This document shows, piece after piece, positions 20,174-28,907 of a stretch of DNA of 64,000 nt. The stretch covers positions 1 through 64,000 of the forward strand of contig CAZPHH010000001.1 in the NCBI GenBank assembly GCA_964586145.1, read 5' to 3'. The position numbers and the translations under genes were made by a program. The DNA comes from JAFGJQ01 sp964586145. Its GTDB lineage: Bacteria; Planctomycetota; Phycisphaerae; UBA1845. Position 1 is the first letter of the stretch. Each line of letters starts with the position of its first letter. Below the pieces are notes generated by a model. It had not been told where the DNA came from, made no database searches, and saw only the letters and a program-made list of their open reading frames with translations.

Positions 20174-21904
20174 TTACCGGATGATGTTCATCAATTCCGT
20201 CATCATCGTGTCGACGGTGCTCAGGAAGCGGGCGGCCCCCTGGAAGGCCCGCTCGTACTTGATCAGCTCGATCGCCTCTTCATCCAGGCTGACCCCGCTG
20301 ATGTTCTCCTTCTGCGTCTGCAGGGCGGAGAGAATGGCCGAGGCGGCCTCGCCGCCGGTGCGGGCGGCGGCCCCGTTGACGGCTACGTCGTTGGCCACGT
20401 TGTTGTAGAACTGCAGCACACTGGACCCGTTCAGCAATTCGCTCGGGCTGTTCAGCACGCCGGCCAGGCGCCCGGCGTTGTCGCCGTCGCCGGGCTGATA
20501 CGTCATCGAGGCGGCGAGCAGACGGGCGTCCGCCTGCAGGGCCGCGTTCACCTGGATGTCGCCGGCGGTGGACCCGTCGAAGAACGTATTGACCCCCAGC
20601 GCGGCCAGCACATTGGCGGTGTCGTCCCGATACCGCTGGCCGTCGTGCCCGAAGCTGAACGAGTACCCCGTGTCGGCCACAATCTGCAGCCGGCGATCCG
20701 CCGTGATGGACGCGGTGACGCCCTCCACCCGGTCATTGATGTCGTCCACCAGCGACTGCAGCGACGTGTCGTCGCCCTGCCCGTCCAGGTCCACGTCAAT
20801 CTGGTAGGCCACGGGCGTTCCGGTGGCCGTGTCGCGCACCGTGATGAAGAAGCTTCCGTTCTGCGGCGGGTTCTGCAGCCCGGCCGCCGCGGAACTCAGC
20901 GGCGCGTCCGTATCCGTCACGTGATAGGTGCCGGTGACGGAAGTGAAGCCGATGAGCCCCTGCCCGTCGGAGTGGACGCGGTTCACTTCGGCGATGAGCC
21001 CGGACGCAAGCTGGTCCACGCCGGCGATGCGCCCGTACGCTTGATTCTCACGGGCGTTGACCAGACCTTCGATCTTGCCGCCGCCGACCCGCACGGGAGC
21101 GTTCGTATCGCGGAACCGCACCAGGGTCCGCACGAACTCGCCGTCCACCTGCGTTTCGGTCTGCAGTCCGCGGCTGATGCCGCCCTGCACCAGGGCCTCG
21201 CTGCCCAGGTACACGTAAATGGAGCCGTCCGGCTGGTAGCGGACCGTCACGTCAAAGAATTCGCTGAGTTCGCGGAGCTTCGCGTCACGCTGGTCGCGAA
21301 GGGAGTTGGCGTGGCCCTGACGGGAGCCTTCCGCGGCGGTGATCCGGGCGTTCAGGTCGGCGATTTCCGTGGCCAGTCCGTCCGCGGTAACCACGAGGCC
21401 CTCGATCTGGTCGTTGATCTCTTCGCCCATGGCCAGCAGCTCCTGGCGCAGCCGCTGAAGCGAGCCGGCCAGGGTCTGGCCGGAGGTGATCGCCACGCCG
21501 CGGATGGCGGAATCCTCCGGGTTGTTCTGCACTTCGCTCAGGGCGTTGAAGAAGTTCGTGAGCTGGTTGGAAATGCCGGCCCCGCTGTCCTGATCGAAGA
21601 AGGTCTCGATGCGGCGGACCCAGTCGCCCTCCGTCAGGGCCGACTGCTTCTCGCCGATGGCCGTACGGATGCGGGCCTCCAGCGCTTCGTCGATATTCCG
21701 CTTGAGCGAGGCGATGGCCACGCCCGCGCCGGGCTGGAGGCCGGGGCCCATGGGCACGCCGGGAATGGCCGCCAGGCCCGCCGTTTGGCGCGTGTAGTCG
21801 GCGTTGCCGGCGTTGGCGACGTTGTTGCCGACCGCCTGCATCGCGCCCTGATAGGTCATCACGGCGCTTCGACCGATCTGCAATGCCGATGACATCAATC
21901 CCAT
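20174..21904 (-). CDS. flgK: Hook-associated protein FlgK
   Basis: This 576-aa hook-filament junction protein begins with the Flg_bb_rod-like segment (MSSALQIGRSAVMTYQGAM; VGNNVANAGNADYTRQTAGL). It has a long central region containing a further IN-like motif (LQSLVDDINDRV) and ends with a coiled coil, IELIKYERAFQGAARFLS and VDTMMTELMNIIR. These are the FlgK hallmarks, and the length is normal. It is exported by the flagellar apparatus with FlgN as its probable chaperone; flgN is the preceding gene, 63 bp upstream. Confidence 0.93.
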   Translation of the reverse strand: MGLMSSALQIGRSAVMTYQGAMQAVGNNVANAGNADYTRQTAGLAAIPGVPMGPGLQPGAGVAIASLKRNIDEALEARIRTAIGEKQSALTEGDWVRRIETFFDQDSGAGISNQLTNFFNALSEVQNNPEDSAIRGVAITSGQTLAGSLQRLRQELLAMGEEINDQIEGLVVTADGLATEIADLNARITAAEGSRQGHANSLRDQRDAKLRELSEFFDVTVRYQPDGSIYVYLGSEALVQGGISRGLQTETQVDGEFVRTLVRFRDTNAPVRVGGGKIEGLVNARENQAYGRIAGVDQLASGLIAEVNRVHSDGQGLIGFTSVTGTYHVTDTDAPLSSAAAGLQNPPQNGSFFITVRDTATGTPVAYQIDVDLDGQGDDTSLQSLVDDINDRVEGVTASITADRRLQIVADTGYSFSFGHDGQRYRDDTANVLAALGVNTFFDGSTAGDIQVNAALQADARLLAASMTYQPGDGDNAGRLAGVLNSPSELLNGSSVLQFYNNVANDVAVNGAAARTGGEAASAILSALQTQKENISGVSLDEEAIELIKYERAFQGAARFLSTVDTMMTELMNIIR

Positions 21905-21967
21905 GTGCTCACCCTTTGCGGCGGACGTATCCGCCGGTTCCTGTTCCTTTCGCGGACGCCCGACCGG

Positions 21968-22489
21968 CTATCCCACGGCGTCCAGCAGCTTCTGACCCGC
22001 CGCCGTCTGGCGCTGCCCCCGCGGGGTGTACCCGCCGGGTCCGTTCTCCAGGCACGTCATCGCCGCAAACACGTGGCGGAAGTGCCGCAGAATCTCTCGT
22101 GCAATCAGACCGGCCACGCGGTTGGCCTCGGCCACCTGGGCCGCGGTCCCCCGGAGCCGGTCGGCCGCGGCAAGCAACGGCTCACGCCGGGACGCATCCA
22201 CCCGCCGGGCCAGCTCGCGGACGTTCAGGGTCCGGGCCTGGTGCGGCGCGATGCCCATCTCCTGCCCCAGGCTCACCATAAGCTGCCGCCGCAACCCCTC
22301 CTGCTCAGTCACCTCCTGCACGAGCGCGGCCTCCCGCGTGATGCAGTCGCGCATTCCGTCCAGGTTGGAGGAACGCATTTTTTCGATCTTGTCGCGGATC
22401 ACGTCGAGCAGTTCGCGGTGCATCCACTCGAGGCGGTCCAGCAGGGTCAGCAGTCCAGTCAACCGGTCATTCGCATTTCGTGTCTTCAC
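21968..22489 (-). CDS. flgN: FlgN-type export chaperone
   Basis: This 173-aa all-helical protein begins MKTRNANDRLTGLLTLLDRL and has the FlgN-family coiled-coil composition (alternating Leu and charged residues) over about residues 1-140, with a Gly/Gln-rich tail. FlgN binds FlgK and FlgL and takes them to the export gate. The sequence is diverged, so the name relies on both fold pattern and position directly before flgK. Its start overlaps the stop of the flgJ-type gene by 4 bp. Confidence 0.8.
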   Translation of the reverse strand: MKTRNANDRLTGLLTLLDRLEWMHRELLDVIRDKIEKMRSSNLDGMRDCITREAALVQEVTEQEGLRRQLMVSLGQEMGIAPHQARTLNVRELARRVDASRREPLLAAADRLRGTAAQVAEANRVAGLIAREILRHFRHVFAAMTCLENGPGGYTPRGQRQTAAGQKLLDAVG

Positions 22490-22863
22490 GCCTGTTCACT
22501 CCGCGCGTGTGTGGCATGCTCCGCCGCCAGCTCCATATGGGTCTGCTGTTTGACCAAGTCGCGGACCAGGGCCGCGCTGAGGTCGAAGGTGCGGGCCTGT
22601 CCGGCCTGCTCGGCCAGGGTCTGGTCGAGCTGGGCCTGGAAGACCCGCTCGCCGTGTCCGCCGTGGCCGTACGCGCCCTGCAGCGCGCTCGCCCGAAGCT
22701 GCCGCAGGAGCGTGCCGTAGAACACGCTGCCCACGACCTGGTCGGCCACCTTGCGAAGCGTCCCGTTCGCCTTCTGACGGGCGACGTCGAACGACGACAC
22801 CTCTGCGTTGGACTTCGCAGCGGGTTCGGGCGGTTGGATGGTGGTGTCGATCGTCACGTTCAC
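22486..22863 (-). CDS. flgJ: Rod-binding protein, FlgJ N-terminal domain only
   Basis: This 125-aa protein corresponds to the rod-binding half of FlgJ (GSVFYGTLLRQLRASALQG; a later helix near LDQTLAEQAGQ). The muramidase half found in enterobacterial FlgJ is absent, so peptidoglycan opening must be done by another enzyme. This short form is common outside the gamma-proteobacteria. It overlaps flgI by 4 bp upstream and flgN by 4 bp downstream, giving tight translational coupling. Confidence 0.85.
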   Translation of the reverse strand: MNVTIDTTIQPPEPAAKSNAEVSSFDVARQKANGTLRKVADQVVGSVFYGTLLRQLRASALQGAYGHGGHGERVFQAQLDQTLAEQAGQARTFDLSAALVRDLVKQQTHMELAAEHATHARSEQA

Positions 22864-24002
22864 TCCTCGTACAACAACTTGGCGTGCAGCTTGCCAAGCC
22901 GATGGATTTCCGTGAGGATCGCAATGCGGTCCTCGACGTTCACGTTCAGACGGTTCAACGCGGCCAGCAGGTCATTCACCGTGGATCCGCCGGCCCGGCT
23001 GGGGTCGATGCCGACGAAGGTCTGCGGGCCGACCACCAACTCGTCGGCCGCGCCCTCCGCGCTGGGGGGGAGAATGGTCACGGTCAGTCCCCGCTGCGAC
23101 ACCACCACGGGAGAGATGTTGACGTTGCCGGACACCACGATGGTCCCCGTGTGGCGGTTGATCACCACCCGGGCCTCGTTCTCCGGCACCAACAGCAGCA
23201 GGGTTTCGATGTCGCGGATCCACGAGGCCGGCGTCTGCTCCTCCGGCACGAAGACCAGCACGTTCTTGGGATCCACGGCCAGGGCCACGTGGTCCACGTC
23301 GGCCGCGAGGGACAGCTCGGAGTCGATGGTCGCGGCGATCTCGTGGGCCAGCGCCCAGGTGGCGTGTGTGTCGTTCAGGACCAGCGTGATGTACCGTGCG
23401 GACGGCTGAATCCAGTCACTTGTGTAGGGCAACTCCCGGCCGTGGGCGATGTAGCCCAGCAGTACGTCCTCCTCCATCACGGCCCCGCCGGACACGCTGG
23501 CGCGGGTGGGCGTCGTGGGATTGACCAGCTTCAGCGGACCGCCGGCAAAGGCAAACACCGTGCCGACGGACATGTCGTGGTGAACCAGCGGCGTCGGCAG
23601 CAGGCGTCCGCCGGCCAGGCTCTTGGCGGCGCCGAACGCCGACACGTGCACGTCCACCCGATCGCCCTCTCGCACGCCGTTTTCCGGCAGCGTCGCCTCG
23701 ACCAAGACCAGCGCCACGTTGCGGGTGTCCTGGAGCTCGTCGAGGGACACGACGGGCACGGCCAGATGCTTGAGCCCCTCCGCCAGGGCTCGCATCGTGG
23801 GCGCATACTGGTCGCCGTCCCCCGTGCCGTTCAGGCCGGCGACCAGCCCCATACCGATCAGGCGGTTGACGCGCTGGCCCTTCAGGTACGTCACGTCGCC
23901 GATGAGACAGGTCACCTCGGCAGCCCGGGCGCAGACCGCGAGCAGTGCAAACGTCGCCGGCAGCAGGATTGCATGTCGTAGCGTCACCGGAACCTCTTTC
24001 AA
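22860..24002 (-). CDS. flgI: Flagellar P-ring protein FlgI
   Basis: This 380-aa periplasmic protein has a Sec signal peptide (residues 1-27, ending CARA) followed by the FlgI signatures RVNRLIGMGLVAGLNGTGDG, LPENGVREGDRVDVHVSA and VTVTILPPSAEGA. The P-ring surrounds the rod in the peptidoglycan layer. A P-ring and L-ring pair implies a Gram-negative-type envelope with an outer membrane. It is in a 4-bp overlap chain with flgH and flgJ. Confidence 0.95.
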   Translation of the reverse strand: MKEVPVTLRHAILLPATFALLAVCARAAEVTCLIGDVTYLKGQRVNRLIGMGLVAGLNGTGDGDQYAPTMRALAEGLKHLAVPVVSLDELQDTRNVALVLVEATLPENGVREGDRVDVHVSAFGAAKSLAGGRLLPTPLVHHDMSVGTVFAFAGGPLKLVNPTTPTRASVSGGAVMEEDVLLGYIAHGRELPYTSDWIQPSARYITLVLNDTHATWALAHEIAATIDSELSLAADVDHVALAVDPKNVLVFVPEEQTPASWIRDIETLLLLVPENEARVVINRHTGTIVVSGNVNISPVVVSQRGLTVTILPPSAEGAADELVVGPQTFVGIDPSRAGGSTVNDLLAALNRLNVNVEDRIAILTEIHRLGKLHAKLLYEE

Positions 24003-24703
24003 ACGGGCCTCAGAACGTCCAGCAGCGTGGTCAGCCAGCCGCGGCGGGAGCCGTCCCGGACGGCGCCGCTGTTCTGCACGTCAATGCGCAGGTCCGCCAG
24101 TTGCGTGCTGAGCACGGAGTTGTCGGGCGTCACGTCCTCCTTGCGGCAGATGCCGGTGAGGGTCATCACGCTGGTTTCGTCCTCGAACTTCACTTCGTTG
24201 CGCGCCTGCAGCACGATGGTGCCGTTGGGCTTCACGTCGACGATCTCCGCCGTGATGCGGGTGGTCAGCCGGTCGTCCCGGCTGGTGCCGGCCTCGTTGG
24301 TCACCTTGGAGTCGAACTTGTAGTCCACGTTCGGCTTGCCGCGCCGGAAGTTCGTGGCGCCCCATCCGCCGTCGGTGAACTTCAGAAACGCGTCCAGCTC
24401 ACTCTGGATCTGGAACTTCTTCTTGCTTTCCATGTCCGCGTCGGATTCGAACGACCGCTGGTGCCGCACAATGATGGTGATGAGGTCGTTCACCTGGAAA
24501 CCTTTGGGCGGCGGCACGGGCACGGCAATGAGGGAGTTGCTCTCGAGCGTCTTGTTTCCCTCGTACGCCGTGGCTTCACGCGAGCGGGCGTCCGCCGGCT
24601 GCGTGGTGGCGTGCCGCTTGCGCAGAGACGTGGTCTGGGCCGAGCTGGTCGAGACCCAGGCCATCGTCCAACACAGGGCCAGAAGCAGTCCGTTTCGTGT
24701 CAT
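23999..24703 (-). CDS. flgH: Flagellar L-ring protein FlgH
   Basis: This 234-aa outer-membrane ring protein has a signal peptide (about 1-22), GFQVNDLITIIVRHQ, DYKFDSKVTNEAGTSRDDRL, and VDVKPNGTIVLQARNEV, all FlgH hallmarks. FlgH is usually a lipoprotein. Here the only early Cys (residue 11) lies in LALCW with Leu before it, which does not fit a lipobox, and SSAQ looks like a signal peptidase I site. The L-ring may therefore not be lipid-anchored. It overlaps flgA and flgI by 4 bp each. Confidence 0.93.
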   Translation of the reverse strand: MTRNGLLLALCWTMAWVSTSSAQTTSLRKRHATTQPADARSREATAYEGNKTLESNSLIAVPVPPPKGFQVNDLITIIVRHQRSFESDADMESKKKFQIQSELDAFLKFTDGGWGATNFRRGKPNVDYKFDSKVTNEAGTSRDDRLTTRITAEIVDVKPNGTIVLQARNEVKFEDETSVMTLTGICRKEDVTPDNSVLSTQLADLRIDVQNSGAVRDGSRRGWLTTLLDVLRPV

Positions 24704-25800
24704 CGGTTCGCCTCCGCCAGCAGGGTCTTCTCGTCGTCCGTTCGCGCGCCGCCGGGCCTCACTTCCGCGCGCCGCGGCCCCGTGACCACCGCGGTAAGCC
24801 TCCGCTTGGCTCCGTCGTGGCTGCGCAGCTCGATCAGGTCGCCGAACGCCCCGCTCTGCATGGCCTTGGCCGCCGTCACGAGCCGGACGCCGCCGGCCAG
24901 CGTATGCACCTCCACGATCTGCCCGCGATGCACCAGCGGCACCGGCTCCAGCATGCGCAGGTGCAGGGTCTCCCCGGCAGCGATGAACCGCTTCGCACGC
25001 TGCCCGATCGCCCGCTGCGCCTCCGCCAGACCGGCCTGTCCGACCTGCGTAAACGTCATCTCCACCACGTGCAGGTCCTCCGCTCGGATCGGCGCCTGGG
25101 CGTTGATCGCCCGCCGCGCCACGACCACCGGACGCGTCAGGCTCACGGTGACCGCCATGGGTACCACCTGCACCGTCTGGCCCGCGCGACGCACGGCCAC
25201 GTCCAGGCTCACCAGGCCCAGCGACCTGGCCGATCGCCGGGTCACCACGAACTCAAACTCCGGCTCGCTCAGATCGAGCACGGGCTCGGCCGTTCGTCCG
25301 AACTGCACGTTCACCCGGCCGTCGGTCTCGGCGAGTTCCTGCTGGAAGAAGTCCTGCACGACCCGTCGCAGCGTGCGCGCGGTCGGGGCGGCCGCAGCCT
25401 TCGGGCCGGCATCCGCGGCAGGGGGCGCCACGCGGCCTTCCGGTCGCGTCACGGCGCACCGCGTGGCGCCTTTGACCACCACGGTGGCCAGGTTGACGCC
25501 TTCGCGGGCCAGCGCGGCGCGGACGTGATCCAGGGTGATCTGCACCGATCCGCCGGGCTGCGGGGCGTCGGTAATCGCGATGTCCCGCACGCGCTCGTAC
25601 GTGTCGGCGTCAAACCCCTCCAGGTCGCACACGTCGCCGATCCGAACGTGGTCGTCCACGATCACCGCGGTGGGCCAGGCCCGCACCGATTCCGCCCGGG
25701 CCGCCGCACAGGCCAGCGCCCAGAGGCACAGGGCCGCGATGGCCGCCCGCTGCACCGGCCGCGAGAAAAGAAACGATGTCATGCACTCCTTGCCGTTCAT
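24700..25800 (-). CDS. flgA: P-ring assembly chaperone FlgA
   Basis: This 366-aa periplasmic chaperone for FlgI has a signal peptide (about 1-36), an N-terminal domain (VRIGDVCDLEGFD onward), an Ala/Pro linker near 125-140 and the C-terminal SAF-like domain (VVVARRAINAQAPIRAEDL, RRFIAAGETLHL-like segment and VTAAKAMQSGAFGDLIEL). It is longer than the usual 220-235 aa because it has an added N-terminal domain. The ATG at 25800 has AGGA seven bases upstream; an ATG at 25782 has AAGGAG but too close. It lies 52 bp downstream of flgG. Confidence 0.9.
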   Translation of the reverse strand: MNGKECMTSFLFSRPVQRAAIAALCLWALACAAARAESVRAWPTAVIVDDHVRIGDVCDLEGFDADTYERVRDIAITDAPQPGGSVQITLDHVRAALAREGVNLATVVVKGATRCAVTRPEGRVAPPAADAGPKAAAAPTARTLRRVVQDFFQQELAETDGRVNVQFGRTAEPVLDLSEPEFEFVVTRRSARSLGLVSLDVAVRRAGQTVQVVPMAVTVSLTRPVVVARRAINAQAPIRAEDLHVVEMTFTQVGQAGLAEAQRAIGQRAKRFIAAGETLHLRMLEPVPLVHRGQIVEVHTLAGGVRLVTAAKAMQSGAFGDLIELRSHDGAKRRLTAVVTGPRRAEVRPGGARTDDEKTLLAEANR

Positions 25801-25852
25801 CTTCGCATCCTGCCGCGTGAGGTTTACGCTATGCTTCGCTTACTCCGCTCGA

Positions 25853-26662
25853 CTAGAACCGCCTCAGGTTGCTGACCACCTGCAGCGACTGGTCCGCCGC
25901 CTGGATGGACTGGCTGTTCAACTCAAACGCCCGCTGGGTGGTGATCAGCGCGATCAACTCCCGCACGGGCTCCACGTTGCTGAGCTCCAACTGGCCCTGG
26001 AAGATCGCCCCCAGGCCGTCCGACTGGGGATCGCCCACCACGGGAGGACCCGACGCATCGGATTCCGCGTACAGGTTGTTGCCGATCTGCAGCAGACCCT
26101 CGGGGTTCACGAAGCGGGCCAGTTGAATCTGCCCGACGGTGTTGAGCGTGGCCGCACCGGGTTGCCGCACCCGTACTTCCCCGTTGGCTCCGATGGTGAT
26201 CTGCAGGGCATCCTGCGGAATGGTGATGGGCGGCTCCATGGGCGTACCCAGCGTGTTGCTCAGCACCAGCGTGCCCTCGGAGTTGATGGTGAAGTTGCCG
26301 GCCCGCGTGTAGGCGATGATCTCGTCCCCTTCGTTGATGGCCCGCACCTGAAAGAAGCCCGCGCCGTCAATCCGAATGTCAAGCGGCACGTCCGTGGGAT
26401 CCACCGAGCCGGGCTGGAAGTTGAGCTGCGTGCCCGAAACCTGCGTGCCCAGGCCCACCTGGATGCCGTGCGGAATGGGCTCGTCGTCCGCGTTCGGAAT
26501 GCCCGGCTCCCGCTTGACGAGGTAGAGCAGGTCCTCGAAGTTGACCCGCGAGGACTTGAAGCCGACCGTGTTCACGTTGGCCAGGTTGTTGGCCGTCACG
26601 TCCAGCTTCGTGTCCAGGGCCTTCATGCCCGTCGCGGCCGAGTGCAGCGCGATGATTCCCAT
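25853..26662 (-). CDS. flgG: Distal rod protein FlgG
   Basis: This 269-aa rod protein is of standard length. It has the N-terminal LHSAATGMKALDTKLDVTANNLANVNTVGF-type segment (residues 6-36), IDGAGFFQV in the body, and a C-terminal IALITTQRAFELNSQSI with QVVSNLRRF at the end. It forms the outer rod through the P- and L-rings. It lies 12 bp downstream of flgF. Confidence 0.96.
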   Translation of the reverse strand: MGIIALHSAATGMKALDTKLDVTANNLANVNTVGFKSSRVNFEDLLYLVKREPGIPNADDEPIPHGIQVGLGTQVSGTQLNFQPGSVDPTDVPLDIRIDGAGFFQVRAINEGDEIIAYTRAGNFTINSEGTLVLSNTLGTPMEPPITIPQDALQITIGANGEVRVRQPGAATLNTVGQIQLARFVNPEGLLQIGNNLYAESDASGPPVVGDPQSDGLGAIFQGQLELSNVEPVRELIALITTQRAFELNSQSIQAADQSLQVVSNLRRF

Positions 26663-26674
26663 CAGCTCTTGTCC

Positions 26675-27433
26675 TTATCCAATGCGACCCACGCGGTTCA
26701 CCGCGTCGCCGTTCACCGTGTCCTGCATCTGGACCATGCGGGCGTTCAGTTCGTAGGCCCGCGAAACCTCGATCATGCCGGTCAGGGCGTCGACCGGGTT
26801 CACCGTGGAGCCCTCGTAAAACCCCGGGCACAGCCGCGAGGTGGTGGGCTGCGTCCGAACGCCGTCTCCGCGGAACAGATTCACGCCCACCTTGCGGAGC
26901 TTCTGTGTGTCGTCGACATCCACCACGCCGAGCGTCGCCACCGGCACGCCCCCCTGCTCCACGATGCCGTCGGCGCTGATCTCCACCGGCTGGGACTTGT
27001 CCACCGTGATGGGGTTGCCCGAATCGTCGAGGAACCGGATCCGGCCCTCTCCCGTCACGCTGACCAGCTCGCCCTCGTCGTTCAGCGCCATCCGCCCGTC
27101 GCGCGTGAAACGCACGTCGTTGCCGTCGTGGACCGTGAAGAAGCCCTCCCCTTCGATGGCCACGTCGAACGAGCCGCCCTTCTCCAGTGGCCCCTGCACG
27201 AAGGCGTGATACGTCGGACGCACCCACGGCCCGCCCGTCATGGCGTCCAGCAGCGGGTTGCGATAGAGGAAGCCCTCCGGGTTCGTCCGGCTCTCCACCT
27301 GTCGTTCGTGGATCACGGCCAGGTCATGCTTGAAACCGGTGGTGTTGACGTTCGCCATGTTGTTGGAGACCAACGCCTGGCGATACTCGTTCACCTGCAT
27401 GCCGGCTGCGGACAGCCACATCCCGTAGTCCAT
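26675..27433 (-). CDS. flgF: Flagellar rod protein FlgF
   Basis: This 252-aa protein is a flagellar basal-body rod protein of the FlgF/FlgG family: MWLSAAGMQVNEYRQALVSN at the N-terminus, the IEGEGFFTV body motif and the C-terminal SRAYELNARMVQMQD. It is shorter and more diverged than FlgG and precedes it, which fits FlgF of the proximal rod. The ATG shares its first base with the TGA of the small gene upstream, so translation is coupled. Confidence 0.9.
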   Translation of the reverse strand: MDYGMWLSAAGMQVNEYRQALVSNNMANVNTTGFKHDLAVIHERQVESRTNPEGFLYRNPLLDAMTGGPWVRPTYHAFVQGPLEKGGSFDVAIEGEGFFTVHDGNDVRFTRDGRMALNDEGELVSVTGEGRIRFLDDSGNPITVDKSQPVEISADGIVEQGGVPVATLGVVDVDDTQKLRKVGVNLFRGDGVRTQPTTSRLCPGFYEGSTVNPVDALTGMIEVSRAYELNARMVQMQDTVNGDAVNRVGRIG

Positions 27434-27627
27434 CAGTTCACACTCGCGTCAAACCGAGTCTGGTGCTTGGTGGAACCGCCCATCAGAAGAAGAGCGACGG
27501 CCACCGACTCCGGGTCCTGGCCGATGGCGTCCACCAACTCCACGGCCAGGTCGATGATGGCCTGGCCCAGATCGCCGAGGTCGGCGGGGCCGCTGCCATC
27601 CAGTCGCTTGAGACGATCGTGGTTCAT
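27433..27627 (-). CDS. 64-aa protein at the head of the flagellar operon
   Basis: I do not recognise this small acidic protein (MNHDRLKRLDGSGPADLG, then a helix LGQAIIDLAVELVDAIG). The ATG at 27627 has AAAGGA six bases upstream; a GTG one codon earlier is in frame. It is translationally coupled to flgF through a TGATG overlap and lies about 50 bases downstream of the likely sigma-54 transcription start. It could be a regulator or chaperone dedicated to the rod genes, but that rests on position only. It does not resemble FlgM in length or charge. Confidence 0.55.
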   Translation of the reverse strand: MNHDRLKRLDGSGPADLGDLGQAIIDLAVELVDAIGQDPESVAVALLLMGGSTKHQTRFDASVN

Positions 27628-27690
27628 CACGAGTCCTTTCCGGGTGTGGCCCCGCCGGCGAGCGCGGAGCCACTGACCCGCCCGCTCTAT

Positions 27691-27707
27691 GACAACGCCC
27701 GTGCCAG
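27691..27707 (-). promoter_or_regulatory. Sigma-54 promoter of the flagellar operon
   Basis: On the minus strand CTGGCACG (27700-27707), four bases and TTGTC (27691-27695) match the -24/-12 consensus (YTGGCACG-N4-TTGCW) at all but one base. The expected start is near 27680 and the leader about 50 bases. Sigma-54 control of rod and ring genes is known in many flagellated bacteria. Confidence 0.75.
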
Positions 27708-27901
27708 AGCCGGGCGGATCGGCGTTGGATCGGCCGATAGCCTTTCGCTAACCGGTTTCAGGCCAGTGAGTTAGAAACGATCGAGAATTGCGCCGGCCCG
27801 CTTCTGCGATTGGCTCCGGCGATCCGGCAAACGCGCAAGACCTGCCGCCCGTCGGCAAGAGATGCTCGCCGTGAGCGGGTTTTCTGATGCTCGCACCGCG
27901 A

Positions 27902-28669
27902 CTAGCGGAAGCGGGCGACCGCGGAGCGGAAGGGAATCCGGCCGTCCGGTTCGCTCGGTCCGCCGCGGGTCCACAGCGGGTCGTGGGTGGGGTCGACGAA
28001 GCGTTCCGGGTGGGGCATGAGGCCGAGGATCTGTCCGGTGGCGTCGGTCAGGCCGGCGATGCCGTCCACGCTGCCGTTGGGGTTGGCCGGGTAGTCGGCC
28101 GGGCCGCCGTTGGCGTCTATGTAGCGCAGGGCCACCTGCCCTCGGTGGCGGAGGTCGGCCAGTGCGTCATCGTCGGACACGACGACCTTGCCTTCGGCGT
28201 GGGCAACGGGCAATCGCAGGGTCGCACCGGCTGGCAGAAAGGCACAGCGGTCCGTGCAGACGTGCAGGTGTACCCAGCGGGCCTCGAAGCGGGAGGAGTC
28301 GTTGAAGGCCAGTGTCACCGTGGGCTCGCCGCCGAGCGGCCCCGGCAGCAGCCCCGCCTTGACCAGCACCTGGAACCCGTTGCAGATGCCCAGAATCAGC
28401 CTGCCCGCGTCCAGAAACGCCTGAAGCGGCTCGAGCAGGTGCAGGGCGAGCTGGTTGCCCAGAATTCGGCCGGCCGCCACGTCATCGCCGTAGCTGAACC
28501 CGCCGGGAAGGGTCAGAACCTGAACGTCCTTCAGCCGAGCAGGCGATTCGATGAGCCGATCCACATGCACGAGCTCGACTTGCGCCCCCGCCTGCTGCCA
28601 GGCGAAAACCGTCTCCTGGTCACAGTTGATTCCGGCCGTCCGCAGTACGAGGACCTTCACCCGGGCCAT
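27902..28669 (-). CDS. purQ: Phosphoribosylformylglycinamidine synthase, glutaminase subunit
   Basis: This 255-aa class I glutamine amidotransferase begins MARVKVLVLRTAGINCDQE, with LPGGFSYGDDVAAGRIL, the nucleophile elbow GICNGFQ (Cys96) and the C-terminal MPHPERF His/Glu pair. It supplies ammonia to PurL at the fourth step of purine synthesis. The ATG at 28669 has AGGAG nine bases upstream. It is a single gene, and purL and purS are not in the window. The nearby TATGCT (28697-28702) may be its -10. Confidence 0.93.
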   Translation of the reverse strand: MARVKVLVLRTAGINCDQETVFAWQQAGAQVELVHVDRLIESPARLKDVQVLTLPGGFSYGDDVAAGRILGNQLALHLLEPLQAFLDAGRLILGICNGFQVLVKAGLLPGPLGGEPTVTLAFNDSSRFEARWVHLHVCTDRCAFLPAGATLRLPVAHAEGKVVVSDDDALADLRHRGQVALRYIDANGGPADYPANPNGSVDGIAGLTDATGQILGLMPHPERFVDPTHDPLWTRGGPSEPDGRIPFRSAVARFR

Positions 28670-28823
28670 GCACAAGCACTCCTGTTCAGGCGGGGCAGCA
28701 TACTCGCTTTCCGGACCCCGGACCATCCGCCGGCCCGTACCGCGCAAGTCCGCCGTTCGCGGCCCGTTTCGTGAAGTTTTCGTTAAGCCCCTCTCCGGGC
28801 GCGCTGCGGAGCGATTCCGCGCC

Positions 28824-28832
28824 TGCTATACT
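28824..28832 (+). promoter_or_regulatory. Extended -10 promoter of the PhoB-like gene
   Basis: TGCTATACT contains the TG-N extension directly before TATACT. The -35 is poor, as is common with extended -10 promoters. It would start transcription about 70 bases before the response regulator ATG at 28908, in the region shared divergently with purQ. Confidence 0.5.
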
Positions 28833-28907
28833 CTATGCGTGCTCGCTGTCTCTGCGCGGCCCGGCCGCGGTCCTTCCTCGGGTGTGACCACACGGAATGC
28901 GCGAACC

